Part shown: one piece after another, positions 44,685-54,739 of the stretch
Position numbering within the stretch: position 1 is the first letter of the stretch
How the letters are laid out: every line of letters starts with the position of its first letter
Assembly: GCA_003339415.1 (NCBI GenBank)
Contig: PDHQ01000024.1
Span: forward strand, 124,001-188,000
Source: Ophiocordyceps camponoti-saundersi (nom. inval.)
Lineage: Eukaryota; Ascomycota; Sordariomycetes; Hypocreales; Ophiocordycipitaceae
Length of the DNA: 64,000 nucleotides
Direction: 5' to 3'
Position numbers and translations under genes: made by a program
The notes under the pieces: model-generated
Told to the model about the DNA's origin: nothing
The model's input: the letters and a program-made list of their open reading frames with translations, nothing else
The model's database searches: none

Positions 44685-45296
44685 TCTATCCGCACTATCT
44701 GGCAACACGACCAAGGAAGAAGCCTGTACCCTCTCGCACGAGCCGGCACCTCGTTTGCACTGGGGAGTCAGTCAGTCATCAGCCTGCGGGCCACCAAGCC
44801 GCCATTCAGACGACGACGGCTGAATGAGTAGTCGGCTATTCGGCTTTCCTGCTTCTATCCTCGGCTTCACCTTGTCGTCGCCTTGTCGCATCTCTCCTTA
44901 TGAATCATGACCGAGGAAAAACGAGAACATGATTAAGACAAGTTGGCTTACATATATCTAATGGCGTGAAAATCGTTACAGACCTTGCTCCGTCTCCGTC
45001 TCACGCGCGCTCTCTGCCTCTCTCTTTGCCTCTCTCCCTTATTCCGCTCCCGCTCAAACTCCCCCCCTGGCTAAGTTAGGAGATAGGTATCTCAGCCCGC
45101 GCGTCCTCGTAAGTAAAGCAGTGATAAAAAAGAAGCCCAGTAACTTCTACCATCCCCATCCCTCGCCCCTTTTCCATCCACTCCCGCGTCTCCAACAGGA
45201 AGAAGTAAAAAAAACACAATAACGAAAAGCCGCTACAATATAACTCGCAGACCGGAAAAAGAAACGCCCATCCGTACCTTTCACAGTAATGCCGCC

Positions 45297-45306
45297 TACC
45301 TAGGTA
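45297..45306. repeat. 10-bp palindrome TACCTAGGTA
   Basis: Same core as 44675-44684, in intergenic DNA just downstream of the coiled-coil gene's stop codon. Confidence 0.5.
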
Positions 45307-45435
45307 TCCAACGTTTTGATTCTTTTGGAGAGGAGAAAGGGGGGAAAGGGGGGGGGGGGGGGGTTTCTCCTTTTTTTTCCGATAAAAGACGGGGGACCAG
45401 AAGCCGTCATCATTTCCCACCCCTTTCTTCTCCTC

Positions 45436-47346
45436 TTACTCTGGTATCGAGCCGGCCGACCCTTCCTCCTTCTTGCTCCCAGCAGCCCAACCAGTCCAGC
45501 TCTGCAGCCAACTGGCGCGCTTGTTGGGAGGGGGCGTGATGTCGGCCTTTTCCTGCACAAGGAGCAGCGGACGAGGCTTCCCTCCGGCAAATGTCGTCTG
45601 CTTGTCTGCGTGAAGCCTTGGAGGCGACTGAGAGGGCGGCGTGGAGACGCCTCCGGACTCGGTGCCGCTGAGGCTCGAAGTCTCACTTCGCATACCGGGA
45701 AAATTGCCCGACGCGGCCGGCTGGCTGCTGTTGCTGCCTCCGCTCGGGTTGCGAGCCGCCGCGTTGGGGTTGCCGGACAGGGCCGGCGGCGAGAAGAGGG
45801 TGTGGGAGTGTCGAGGGTTGTAGGGCGGCGACGATTTGCCGTCCGGGCTGCCGCGGAACGCCGAGGCGCCGATGAACTGCTCGCTGTGGGGCCGGGCGCG
45901 TCGCGTGCTAGCCGACCGGCCCAAGTTGCCTATGGGGATGCTGGGCGCCGTGTCCGGGTCGGTGTGGCCTGAGATGGTCGTTCCGCTCGTCGGCATGTAC
46001 GACATGGGCCGCGGCTTCATCGACTGAGTAGCTGGCGTTCCGACGGCCATTGACCGGGCTCGCTGAAGAAACGACGGCTGCTTTACCCCTGCCGGCGGCG
46101 GCGGCAGGTCCTTGTTGATGTCGGCCGGGGCGCCCGACGACGAGAGGACCGACTCGAAGTCTTGGAACTGCAGCAGGCGACCGATGATCTTGTTAATATA
46201 CATGGTTAGCGCCTTGTTTTGCTCCTTGACCGACTTGAGCTCGGCCTCGAGGCGGCGATCGCGATCGGCCTCTCCCTCACCCGCCCCCGCCGCGGTAGAA
46301 AGTTCGTCGGCCAGACACGAAGAAGGTTTGCCCTCGAGCGCGTCGAGGGCAGCCTGGTTGGCATTTGCGCTCATGTAGCTAAAGTCGGTCTGAGCAAAGT
46401 CGCCCTTGAGCGTCTTCTCCTGCAGAAGAAGCTGGTAGCTCTCGTTATCCTCGAGCAGGCGCGCGTTTGCCATACGCGCCTCGACTAACAGCCGTTCCAG
46501 CTCCTGCAGCCGGCTGCCATCCTGATTGTCCGTCTCGACCAGCTTGATCTGAGCCTCTGCGAGTTCGAGCCGCAGCGACTCGATGAGTTTGTCCTTTTGC
46601 AGAATCAGCTTGGAGCTGTTGCGCGAATCGCTGCGTTGCAGGGATGAGGGTGGTGCGAAGCTGCCGTCGAGAGAGGGAGATGACGAGGTGACTGCTGCGC
46701 CGTCCATGGTCAGCGCCGTCGCCGTGTCCTCGCCGGTGGACGGAGTCTGAGAATCGCACTCACGCTGTCGGGACGGCCGGCCGCCGTCATCGTCGGCGGC
46801 TACGACGCTATTGGTTCGCTGGGCTAGGCTGTCTTTAAGCCGCTGAATGACGGCTTGCATTTCCTCCTCTCGGTTTGCCAGCTCTTCCTTTTCCTTGAGT
46901 ATGGCACTCCTCTCGGATTCGTAGATGGTCTCCATCTCTCGTATCTGGCGGGTGGCGTCGCGCTTATCGTTGTTGAGAACATCAATCTGTTCCTCGAATT
47001 CGTGCACCCGATCCTCGAGGCGGGCAGAGGCGACGATGGCGTCATCAAGTTTCGTCTGCAGTACGTCGGCCTGTTTCATGTATTGCTCAGAGCGTGTCTC
47101 CTCTCGTGCGAGGCGCTGTTGGAGATCTTCGACGGCGGACGCCGCCTCGGCACGGGCGTCAGACTGGACCGCCTCTCTCCGGGCTGGGGCGGCGGCGCGA
47201 GCGGAAACGAGGCCGTTTGCACCACTGCGTGACGAGCGCGCGCGAGCATGACCGGTCGGTGTCGAAGCGCGCGGCTGATTGCGACTGGGAGAGGCCGTTG
47301 GCGATGCCGCGGCTGCGGGCGGCCGTTTTGATGCGACTGTTGACAT
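45436..47346 (-). CDS. Coiled-coil protein of unknown function
   Basis: A single-exon frame of 636 aa from ATG 47346. A basic, Ser/Pro/Ala-rich N-terminus (about 1-55) leads to a long coiled coil at about 60-170 (VEDLQQRLAREETRSEQYMKQADVLQTKLDDAI…ILKEKEELANREEEMQ). A linker follows, then a second coil (LILQKDKLIESLRLELAEAQIKLVETD, then LEAELKSVKEQNKALTMYINKIIGRLLQ). The C-terminal 250 residues are disordered and Ser/Pro-rich, with a late aromatic motif ASWLQSWTGWAAG. The MYINKIIGRLL segment and the Trp motif look like conserved, possibly partner-binding elements. I do not recognise a named orthologue; a cytoskeletal or trafficking scaffold is plausible but unproven. Confidence 0.82.
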   Translation of the reverse strand: MSTVASKRPPAAAASPTASPSRNQPRASTPTGHARARSSRSGANGLVSARAAAPARREAVQSDARAEAASAVEDLQQRLAREETRSEQYMKQADVLQTKLDDAIVASARLEDRVHEFEEQIDVLNNDKRDATRQIREMETIYESERSAILKEKEELANREEEMQAVIQRLKDSLAQRTNSVVAADDDGGRPSRQRECDSQTPSTGEDTATALTMDGAAVTSSSPSLDGSFAPPSSLQRSDSRNSSKLILQKDKLIESLRLELAEAQIKLVETDNQDGSRLQELERLLVEARMANARLLEDNESYQLLLQEKTLKGDFAQTDFSYMSANANQAALDALEGKPSSCLADELSTAAGAGEGEADRDRRLEAELKSVKEQNKALTMYINKIIGRLLQFQDFESVLSSSGAPADINKDLPPPPAGVKQPSFLQRARSMAVGTPATQSMKPRPMSYMPTSGTTISGHTDPDTAPSIPIGNLGRSASTRRARPHSEQFIGASAFRGSPDGKSSPPYNPRHSHTLFSPPALSGNPNAAARNPSGGSNSSQPAASGNFPGMRSETSSLSGTESGGVSTPPSQSPPRLHADKQTTFAGGKPRPLLLVQEKADITPPPNKRASWLQSWTGWAAGSKKEEGSAGSIPE

Positions 47347-48932
47347 TTGAAGAAGTGTGGGGAATAAAGATTCAGATGTCGGCAGCCGAGGGAATCACGG
47401 CGTCGGCCGCCTGCAGAGGGAGGGGCGGGGGAAAGAGAGATAGAGAGGCAGTAGTAGCAGTAAACGGTTCACGGCCTTGGTGCTGTTCAATGATGGTCAA
47501 GGTGAAGACGAGGCAGAAACAGAGGAGGAGGATGAGTAGGAGAGGCGGAGCAGGAGCAGGAGCAGGAGCAGGAAGATTCGAGGAACAACAACAACAACAA
47601 CAGTTTCCCTCCCTGTTCGAAAGACACGGTTTCCCCGACTCCACAATGCGGTCTCGGTACCGACAGTATGAAATCAAGAGGAAGCGGTACCTTCACCTGA
47701 TGCTGACCTTGACCTTGACCTTGTGGATCAACAAAGGCTGCCTTTCTTGATGCTGCTGCAGGCAAACAAAAAGAGATGATGAATCCTGCGTGCAGGGAAT
47801 CTACAAGAACACAGACTCTAACGGAGTAAAGGGACGACCTTAAGCCTTCTGTAGCGCCAGAGTTGGACTCATTTCCCGGTCCCTTTTTCCGTTCCCTCCC
47901 ACCCCCCTCTCTCAGCCTCCCACCCCCTTCACGTGGCAACGGCCATAACTTAGGAGTCGTCTGCCCTCCCTCCGTTACAACTGCTACTACTAATAAACCT
48001 CCAACTGCCTCTGCCTACCTACCTGAGGCTACCTCTGCTAAGCCTGCTAAGCCCATCCCTCCCTCTCAAGGCTTCTTCTAGCGCTCGCCAAACACCTAGT
48101 GAGTAATACATGCCTGGGTAACTGTCTATTGCCGACTGGTGAGTGGTAAGCGGCCCCCGAGATAAGCACCGTAACATCTACATAGCACCGCCCTCAGCTA
48201 TACAGTTCATACTACATACGCACATTGTACGTACGTACATATGTACATAATTCGTAGTATTCCATAACTGCCAGTCAACGAATGTAGTGGTGTCAGTTAA
48301 GAGCCCAGGAGACTAAGAGTAAGACCTCATTGACTCTCCGCCCCGGCCTTTTCAACTCTCGTCATGCTCATCCGCCCCGCCTCCCTATCAAGGTAGGTAG
48401 GTATCTTCAGCAGGACACCGCCATGACAGGCTAGCGTATCCTCGGCATCCGGTCGCGCTTGCGTTTCCCCGGCTCCCGGACTTACACGAGGGTTGGGATG
48501 AGACGCGCCCTCCCCGTTGTCGGCTTTGCAGATGATTTACAGCGAAACACTACAGTACCGGCAATGAACACTTGTTGCCACTGACCTGCTGCAAACGAAA
48601 CCTCGCTGTTGGCCAGGTGGCGGCGGCTGTTGGTCTGTCACTCGGACTCGTCGATGCGGCTGCCGCACGATTCAGCCTAGAACCTTTTCTCCAGGACCGT
48701 CTTCAACATGACACAGCCAGCGCAATTAGTTTGGCGCCGGGGCGCAACAAGGTATTTATTCATCTGCAGCGGTCAAGTGCCCTGCCTTGCCACCGCATGA
48801 CGGCGAGGCACAAGTCTACGAGACACATGCCAGGTTCATCCGGCCACCACCGTCACATCATAACGGGACTTGGTATATCTTCGGCAGTGCCCGCCATCTT
48901 TGTGAATCCCCCGTACGCCTGGAATTGCAGCT
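47347..48932. other. Intergenic region upstream of coiled-coil gene
   Basis: Contains the coiled-coil gene promoter: GGAGCA repeats (47545-47572), CAA repeats (47585-47602), a degenerate TTGACC-type repeat (47704-47722) and a CACGTG at 47930-47935. Palindromic GTAC/CATATG-rich sequence lies near 48227-48246. No supported gene. Confidence 0.5.
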
Positions 48933-49577
48933 TCACGCTTGTTGATCGCTCAGAATGTCCGAATCGCCGGCATCCAGGATGGCGAGGGTGGAGCATCGGT
49001 AGAGCTTTCCACAGGCAGTGCCAAGCTCGATCTGCAGAGAGTCAAGTAAGCTCATCAGACCCTCCAAAGTCAACAATGCGACTTTTTCTCAGGGTAGTCG
49101 TCCGGGTTTTCTCAAGACCTCGTCTCGCTTCATCACAAGTGAGTAAGACTTGGTTGATGCTGGAGCCGTCATGAGTCACATTCCCTGTTCAGGGGCAGTG
49201 TTGATCGATATTTTTTGCGCAAGAGAAGAGAAGAACAATGGAAAAGAAAAACCATCTTTTTGCAGATTCGCGGTAACTTACGTTATTGCCGGAGAAGTGG
49301 TGAATGGGAGCCTTCGACAGCATACTGTAGTACTCGAGTTCGCTCTTCCGAAGAGGCGGCGTGTTCCCGGCTATGATGATGAGTTTTGCCTTTCCGGAAC
49401 GCAGGCTCTTCAGCGTTGACTTGTAGCCGAGGGTGACTGGACAAACTCGCGGTTAGTATGTGCAGTCTTGACTATGGTGAATATTGCACATCGCGTACCC
49501 TTTCCAGACTTCATGACCAGCGCCAACTTGGAGTTGATGCTGTTGGCATCTTTCTTGCTCTTCTTTTGGGGGGCCAT
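48933..49577 (-). CDS. RPL30: 60S ribosomal protein eL30
   Basis: Large-subunit ribosomal protein of the L7Ae/L30e RNA-binding fold. Exons 49577-49499, 49436-49282 and 49031-48933 give 110 aa. The sequence reads [25 protein letters not shown], then [52 protein letters not shown], and [21 protein letters not shown], as expected. Donors are GTACGC and GTAAGT; the second intron is 250 nt, long for this window. The C-terminal tail (SDILSDQQA) is slightly longer than in yeast. The gene is divergent from the uL16 gene with 332 bp between ATGs, so the two are probably co-regulated. Confidence 0.95.
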
Positions 49578-49909
49578 TGCAATTGTCGGGGCTTGGTGAA
49601 ATGGCTTGCTGAAGAGGGCGAAGTCTGGAGAGCACGCGAGAAGAATTGTGACCACCGTGATTGCGGCTCATAGGCGGGTCAGGGCTAAGACGGTGACACG
49701 GGCCAATAGTGGCCGCTGCCCGGTTGGTGCGAGCCCTAAAGCGCCGAGGTTTAGACGAACGGCCACCAAGTCACGCTTACCAAGCCTGCTTTGAAATCGA
49801 AACTGGTGCGCCGAGGGCAGACAACAGCGAGCCAGCGCCTCCGTTCGGACCGCCCTTTCTTTGACCTTCACATCTCCAAGCCGGGCACATTTCAATACGA
49901 TCGGACAAG
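49578..49909. promoter_or_regulatory. Bidirectional ribosomal-protein promoter (eL30 / uL16)
   Basis: A 332-bp interval between two divergent ribosomal-protein genes. It contains AGCCCTAA (49732-49739), also found upstream of eL22, roughly central: 155 bp from the eL30 ATG and 171 bp from the uL16 ATG. A pyrimidine-rich stretch (ccctttctttgacctt) at 49851-49869 precedes the uL16 start. Confidence 0.7.
49732..49739 (+). promoter_or_regulatory. AGCCCTAA element (TTAGGG core) in eL30/uL16 promoter
   Basis: Identical to the octamer upstream of eL22 (18103-18110). Its position near the middle of the divergent promoter suits a factor acting in both directions. Proposed factor class: Tbf1-like Myb telobox protein (inference). 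Confidence 0.5.
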
Positions 49910-50729
49910 ATGGCACGTCGCCCTGCTCGCTGCTACCGCTACTGCAAGAACAAGGTAAGCCACGGAGGTTGCGGCTGGGATCACAGATGTCTGGCTCGGA
50001 ATGACGTGAAGATGGAGTCAAAGAAGCATTAATCTAACCGCTCTCGATAGCCGTTTCCCAAGTCACGGTTTAATCGTGGTGTCCCGGACCCGAAGATCAG
50101 AATCTTTGATCTCGGTCGCAAGCGTGCCAATGTGGACGACTTCCCACTCTGCATTCACCTCGTCTCCAACGAGTATGAGCAGCTGAGCTCGGAAGCGCTC
50201 GAGGCGGCCCGTATCTGCGCCAACAAGTACCTGGTCAAGCACACGGGAAAGGAAGGCTTCCACCTGCGTGTACGCGCCCATCCGTTCCACGTCGTCCGTA
50301 TCAACAAGATGTTGTCGTGCGCCGGCGCCGATAGACTGCAGACGGGCATGCGTGGTGCTTGGGGCAAGCCCAACGGCACCGTCGCCCGCGTCAACATCGG
50401 CCAGATCATCATGAGTGTCCGCACGCGTGACTCGAGTATGTTGGCGCCCCTCTCCGAGTTGAAAGCCATACAGCAGCTAACGAAGAGACGCAGACCGTGC
50501 TCTGGCTCTTGAGGCTCTGCGCCGATCGCAGTACAAGTTCCCGGGCCGTCAAAAGATCATCATCTCCAAGAACTGGGGCTTCACCCCCTTGCGTCGCGAG
50601 GACTACCTGGAGCGCAAGGCCGCCGGCCGTGTCAAGGTGGACGGTGCCTACGTGCAGTTCTTGAGCAATCACGGCCGTCTGGCGGATAACATGCGGCGCT
50701 TCCCGGACGCGTTCCAGGCCGAGGCTTGA
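49910..50729 (+). CDS. RPL10: 60S ribosomal protein uL16 (Rpl10)
   Basis: Large-subunit protein that joins late in 60S maturation and lines the peptidyl-transferase/P-site region. Exons 49910-49954, 50051-50435 and 50494-50729 give 221 aa, exactly the yeast length. The sequence starts [28 protein letters not shown]. It contains [14 protein letters not shown], the P-site loop region [20 protein letters not shown], and [19 protein letters not shown]. It ends PDAFQAEA. Donors GTAAGC and GTATGT and the acceptors fit the frame. Confidence 0.96.
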
Positions 50730-51282
50730 GAAGTATTGGTAGACACGGGTTTTGGGCAGGCGTCAGCTGGGCATGTCAAGTACGCGTCGCAGGTGGTGGA
50801 TCGATGGGTGGAAGGATGCGACAAGACGCAGGGGAGATTCGGATGACGAAAAACTACAACGCAATCGAGAGTCATGTTGTGCTCTGTGTTGCGTTGTTCC
50901 CTTGCCTAACTGTTCAGTGGCGTCGAACGACAAGTTTGTAGTACCTACCAACCTATTTTGCGTTATGTCTTGACGCACGATGTGGAAGGCGCTGCGACTG
51001 GCGTGTGGTGATGCGGCCCAGACGTAAAGACTGTGTTGGTTGTTGATTCTGACAGGGCCCCCTTTCGCCCTCTTTCCTTTTGAATTTCTGTCATCTTTTG
51101 CTTTGTCTGGTGGCCGATTTTCTTTTCTAATTGAGATGATGGTCGACGCCACTGCGGAGGTACGAAGACTTCAGGGGTAAAGGGAGACGGTATTCGTCCG
51201 TAGGTTGGTACTGAGTTGGGGGGGACAAGGGCACGCGGACCGACGAGTAAGAAAGCTTCGTGACACTCGGTCACAGAACAAA

Positions 51283-51356
<74 letters not shown>

Positions 51357-52471
51357 CGTGATGCGTTGCCACCCAAAGGGAGGGAGAAAAGAAGACTACG
51401 TCATGATGTCGGCAGCTGGACTAATCTGCCAGCTCATCGCGCGCTGCCGCTTAATGTGTATGTATGCAGGCAGGCATGTAGGCGGGCAGGCGGGCAGGCA
51501 GACAGGTCGATGCTCGGTCTGATTCTTGGAAGCAGGAGATGATTTTCTGCATCTATGACGGGGCGGTATTATGTGAGTGTGTGTGTCTGTGTGAGTGTGA
51601 GAGACTTAGTAAGTCGCGTTATGTATCTTCTCATATTCGGTGAGAATTGCTTCTCTCCATCTCTCTTTCTCTCTCTCCTCCCTCACTTTAATCTCTTGTT
51701 TTGTTTTTTGTTGTTCGAGGCTTTCAAAGGTGAACGCCGATGATGACGAGGCACCTACGCGACAGCGGGGAGGGGGTCCATGGAAGGCCGGATTGGCTGC
51801 GGAAGTTTCTTCCGGGACCCAGCAAAAAAAAAAGGGGGGGGGGCCTTGGCTGAGTCTGACGTGCGGCTCACAAGTCTCCTGCAGGTAGCGATTAGCACAC
51901 AGACTTACTGAGAATGAGACCACGAGATAAGGCACCCGACAGCTTTCCATGCGCCCCTTGTCGGACCACCTTAATTGGGAACAATCTGCTCTCTCTTCTC
52001 TCCCTCTCTCTCCCTCTCTCTCTTTGATCTGTCTCTCCCCTTCTCTTCTCAAACTTTTTACCTGAACTGCTTTCTCTTCATCATTCAACAATTCTCCCTT
52101 TCCTAGCCAGCCAGCCACTTACTAAGCCGTCTCCTTACCGGCTTTACCCCTGAACCGATTAACAACCCACCATCCTCACTAACAAATCCGCCGCGACGGC
52201 GCCTCGCAAGACTCGTGCGACCGCGTGTGCCGCGTCGACATTTGGGGGCTGATTAGCGCTGGCGCCCAAGCCCTCCGTTCTGAAAAGACCACTACACGGG
52301 ATACGTATACCCGCATACACCATCTGATACACGCAAACACGCGCACGTTCGCAGCCTCGCCTCCTGTGAGTGTGTGGGCTGTCTTGATCTCACTCTATTC
52401 TTTATTTGCCCTCGCCTTACAACCTACCTCTCGCTAGCAGCCAGTTTTTTCACGACACCAGCCATCCTTCC
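50730..52471. other. Intergenic region with a long poly(G) tract
   Basis: Downstream of uL16 there is a G run of about 74 nt interrupted by a single C (51283-51356), then GCAG/GCGG repeats (51464-51500), TG and CT microsatellites (51572-51600; 51990-52022) and an A10-G10 junction (51824-51843). The right end is the CT-rich leader of the next gene. No supported gene. Confidence 0.55.
51283..51356 (+). repeat. Poly(G) tract, about 74 nt with one C
   Basis: Uninterrupted G apart from a C at 51314. Such a tract could fold as G-quadruplexes and is hard to sequence, so the length is unreliable. Confidence 0.85.
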
Positions 52472-54031
52472 ATGGCATTTCAACAACAATCTGTGCGGCA
52501 GCTTCTGCAACGCGTCGCTCGGCCCGCCAACGTCGACGATCATGAAAATGCCGAAACCCGCGTCCGGCGGTCGTCTGAGCGACTTCAGGCGTCTGGATCC
52601 TGGGTGCTCTTCTCTCCACCGACCGAGGTGACGACGACGTCGTACCTAAGCGAGACGGACCGCTCCATCCCGACACCCGGGCGCTCGCAGCTTAGCGATC
52701 TTGGCAGCCTCAACACCGTCGGAAGGTTTTCACAAGCATCCGATGACGCTATTCCAGTCGTCGATGACGCGTCGGTCGAGGATGACGCTGAACTCGACAG
52801 CCTCGACAGCCATCTGCCCGAATTCCGTTCGCTCCCTGGCGCGCACACTCCGTCGCCTGTCGGCAGCCAGAAAACACAACCAGTGTTACCGGCACATGAC
52901 GGCCTCGGTTCCTTCCACCTCCCAGATCAGCCAGCGCTGGGAAGGGAGGCTCAGGATCACATTTATCGGTTTGAAAAGTTTAACCCGCGAAGGGTTCGCC
53001 GCCGACTAGACAGCTTCAATCGCGGCCAGCTCGATCTGGAGCATGGGCTACGTTCCGAGGAAGAAGCGAGACTGCGCATCGAGGCCTGGAGGCTAGATCA
53101 TAGCCGCACCCTCGTCGACGCGGTACAGCGAGAGACGCGGCGGAGGCTCAAGTCGCAGGCCTCGATGCAACGCTTTTACCGACCGCTCGAAACCGACACC
53201 GACGGCATGTCTTGGCATGACGAGGACCACGTGCAATCCGACCAACCTGACGAGGGTTTGCTTCGCAGGGTGCTCAAGGACTTTCTCGGACTCGACGATC
53301 GGTTGTTGGCCTGGCTGTTCGGTGATGGTCTACCCGCGACCGAAGCCGAGATGTTGTCGCCCTGCGATCAGCCACCGACGCATGAGTCACAGCGGCAGCT
53401 TCGTCTCCTGGAGACGCTATCGAGGGAGCTCGGCGTTGTGGTTAATCAATTCTCACACCACCCGGGCGCCTTTTCGACCTTTGCGCGAGTGCAGCAGATG
53501 CCTTTGCCTTATGCCGGTCTGCCTGTCATCCCCGAGTCTGGCCCCGCGGCGCCGCAAGCCGAAGTCGAGCGCAGTAGTCGGCCTCCCTCGGCTATGGTCG
53601 ACTTCCAGCCAACGATGCCGCCGCGAGACGTTCCGTCGGCGGAAGACGATGAATACAAGGCGGATAGCACCTTTACGCAGGATGAGTGGGAGAGGGACCT
53701 CGATGCCAAGCTCATCTTTCGATACGTAATCTCGCGCTTCTCCGGAAGACCCAAGAAGGCGTCGACGGCTGCCAGCTGTCAGTCGACGACGATCCAGGAC
53801 AGTGCGGCCAAGATGATGCGGGTGCGGCAACACCACCCTCTCATCGGTCGCTCTCGGCCGGCTTTCAAGGCCACAATGCCTGTCAGCCCGGCGGCGCTGC
53901 GACATCATAGTAGCTGCGCGAGCCAGAGCACGAGACGGTCGGCGAGAAGGAGCAGCTGCTCGTCGAGGCATTACTGGGATGTTGGCGGGTCCTCGCATGG
54001 GGGTGGCATGGGGAGCTGGGGGGAGGTGTAG
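52472..54031 (+). CDS. Uncharacterised fungal protein, 519 aa
   Basis: A single exon; the ATG (MAFQQQSVRQLLQRV) is the first in frame. The N-terminal third is disordered and acidic (ETDRSIPTPG, VDDASVEDDAELDSLDSH). A helical central part (residues about 165-300) includes FNPRRVRRRLDSFNRGQLDL, EEARLRIEAWRLDHSRTLV and LLRRVLKDFLGLDDRLLAWLFGDGLP; the last stretch looks like a conserved core. A second helical segment is RQLRLLETLSRELGVVVNQFSHHPGAFST. Near the C-terminus, DEWERDLDAKLIFRYVISRF precedes a basic, Ser-rich tail. No signal peptide or membrane helix is seen. It is followed on the same strand, 708 bp away, by another uncharacterised gene. I do not recognise a function. Confidence 0.75.
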   Translation: MAFQQQSVRQLLQRVARPANVDDHENAETRVRRSSERLQASGSWVLFSPPTEVTTTSYLSETDRSIPTPGRSQLSDLGSLNTVGRFSQASDDAIPVVDDASVEDDAELDSLDSHLPEFRSLPGAHTPSPVGSQKTQPVLPAHDGLGSFHLPDQPALGREAQDHIYRFEKFNPRRVRRRLDSFNRGQLDLEHGLRSEEEARLRIEAWRLDHSRTLVDAVQRETRRRLKSQASMQRFYRPLETDTDGMSWHDEDHVQSDQPDEGLLRRVLKDFLGLDDRLLAWLFGDGLPATEAEMLSPCDQPPTHESQRQLRLLETLSRELGVVVNQFSHHPGAFSTFARVQQMPLPYAGLPVIPESGPAAPQAEVERSSRPPSAMVDFQPTMPPRDVPSAEDDEYKADSTFTQDEWERDLDAKLIFRYVISRFSGRPKKASTAASCQSTTIQDSAAKMMRVRQHHPLIGRSRPAFKATMPVSPAALRHHSSCASQSTRRSARRSSCSSRHYWDVGGSSHGGGMGSWGEV

Positions 54032-54739
54032 CGTGGTTTAGTGTACCGGCAGTAGTGCATTGTATTGTATATCCGGAAGCTTGTACATACATTATACATA
54101 CATTCGATTGAAGGCATATCAAGTCTGTTGGCAACGTTCGTTTCTGAAGCGTTGTCGATGACGGTTACGAGAAGGATTCAAACCGGCGGGCGTCGTGTCG
54201 CGAACCTGGCGCGCTTGCATGCTCATGCGCCACTGAAAATACCACCTACGTCCACTGTATTTCCTGTTCTTCAGTTGCTCACTTCAACCTGCATACCGGG
54301 ACAGTAAAAGTCACTGTGACGAGACGCGATCCTCGGGGCGTGATCAGCCACGCAAAGAAGGTACCGAACTGTATCATTTAGCACTGTGATCAGCCCCCCC
54401 CCTCGACGGACGACCTGCTATCGACTCACCTTTTTTTTTTCCAACCTTCAGCGTTTCTCTCACTGATTTCCATCTCTCTCACCGTCTCTCTCTGTTTCCT
54501 CTGATTTGGCCGCGCTCTCTTTGCAGCCGAACATCTTGGCCTTCTCCCTATAGTCTCTTTTTCCCCCTAACCAGTGAGCTCTCTGCTATACTTATCACCT
54601 GCTACGGAAGAGCTCCGCGGTCGAAGTCATCAGCTCGCCTCGTCGTCGTCATGAACTGACCAACTCCCTATAAAGACCCTTCTTCCGCCTTCTCCCTTCA
54701 GGAGGGGCCCTTCAGAGAGCTCACACATTCTCTGTTCCC
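54032..54739. other. Intergenic region between two tandem uncharacterised genes
   Basis: A 708-bp region. It has TATA/TACATA-type sequence just after the first stop (54083-54103), a C run and T run near 54397-54440, and a CT-rich leader before 54740. No gene is seen. Confidence 0.5.

Larger units (their letters stand above)
42266..45435. other. Large gene-free interval between VAC7 and the coiled-coil gene
   Basis: About 3.2 kb with no supported gene; scattered open frames on both strands lack any recognisable feature. It includes the VAC7 promoter side, TATG/GCAT repeats (44520-44552), a perfect 15-bp palindrome with CGG-N5-CCG (44553-44567), two TACCTAGGTA palindromes (44675-44684, 45297-45306), heptamers at 44158 and 45270, and a G run of 16 (45348-45363). 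A non-coding RNA or unannotated small gene cannot be excluded. Confidence 0.5.
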
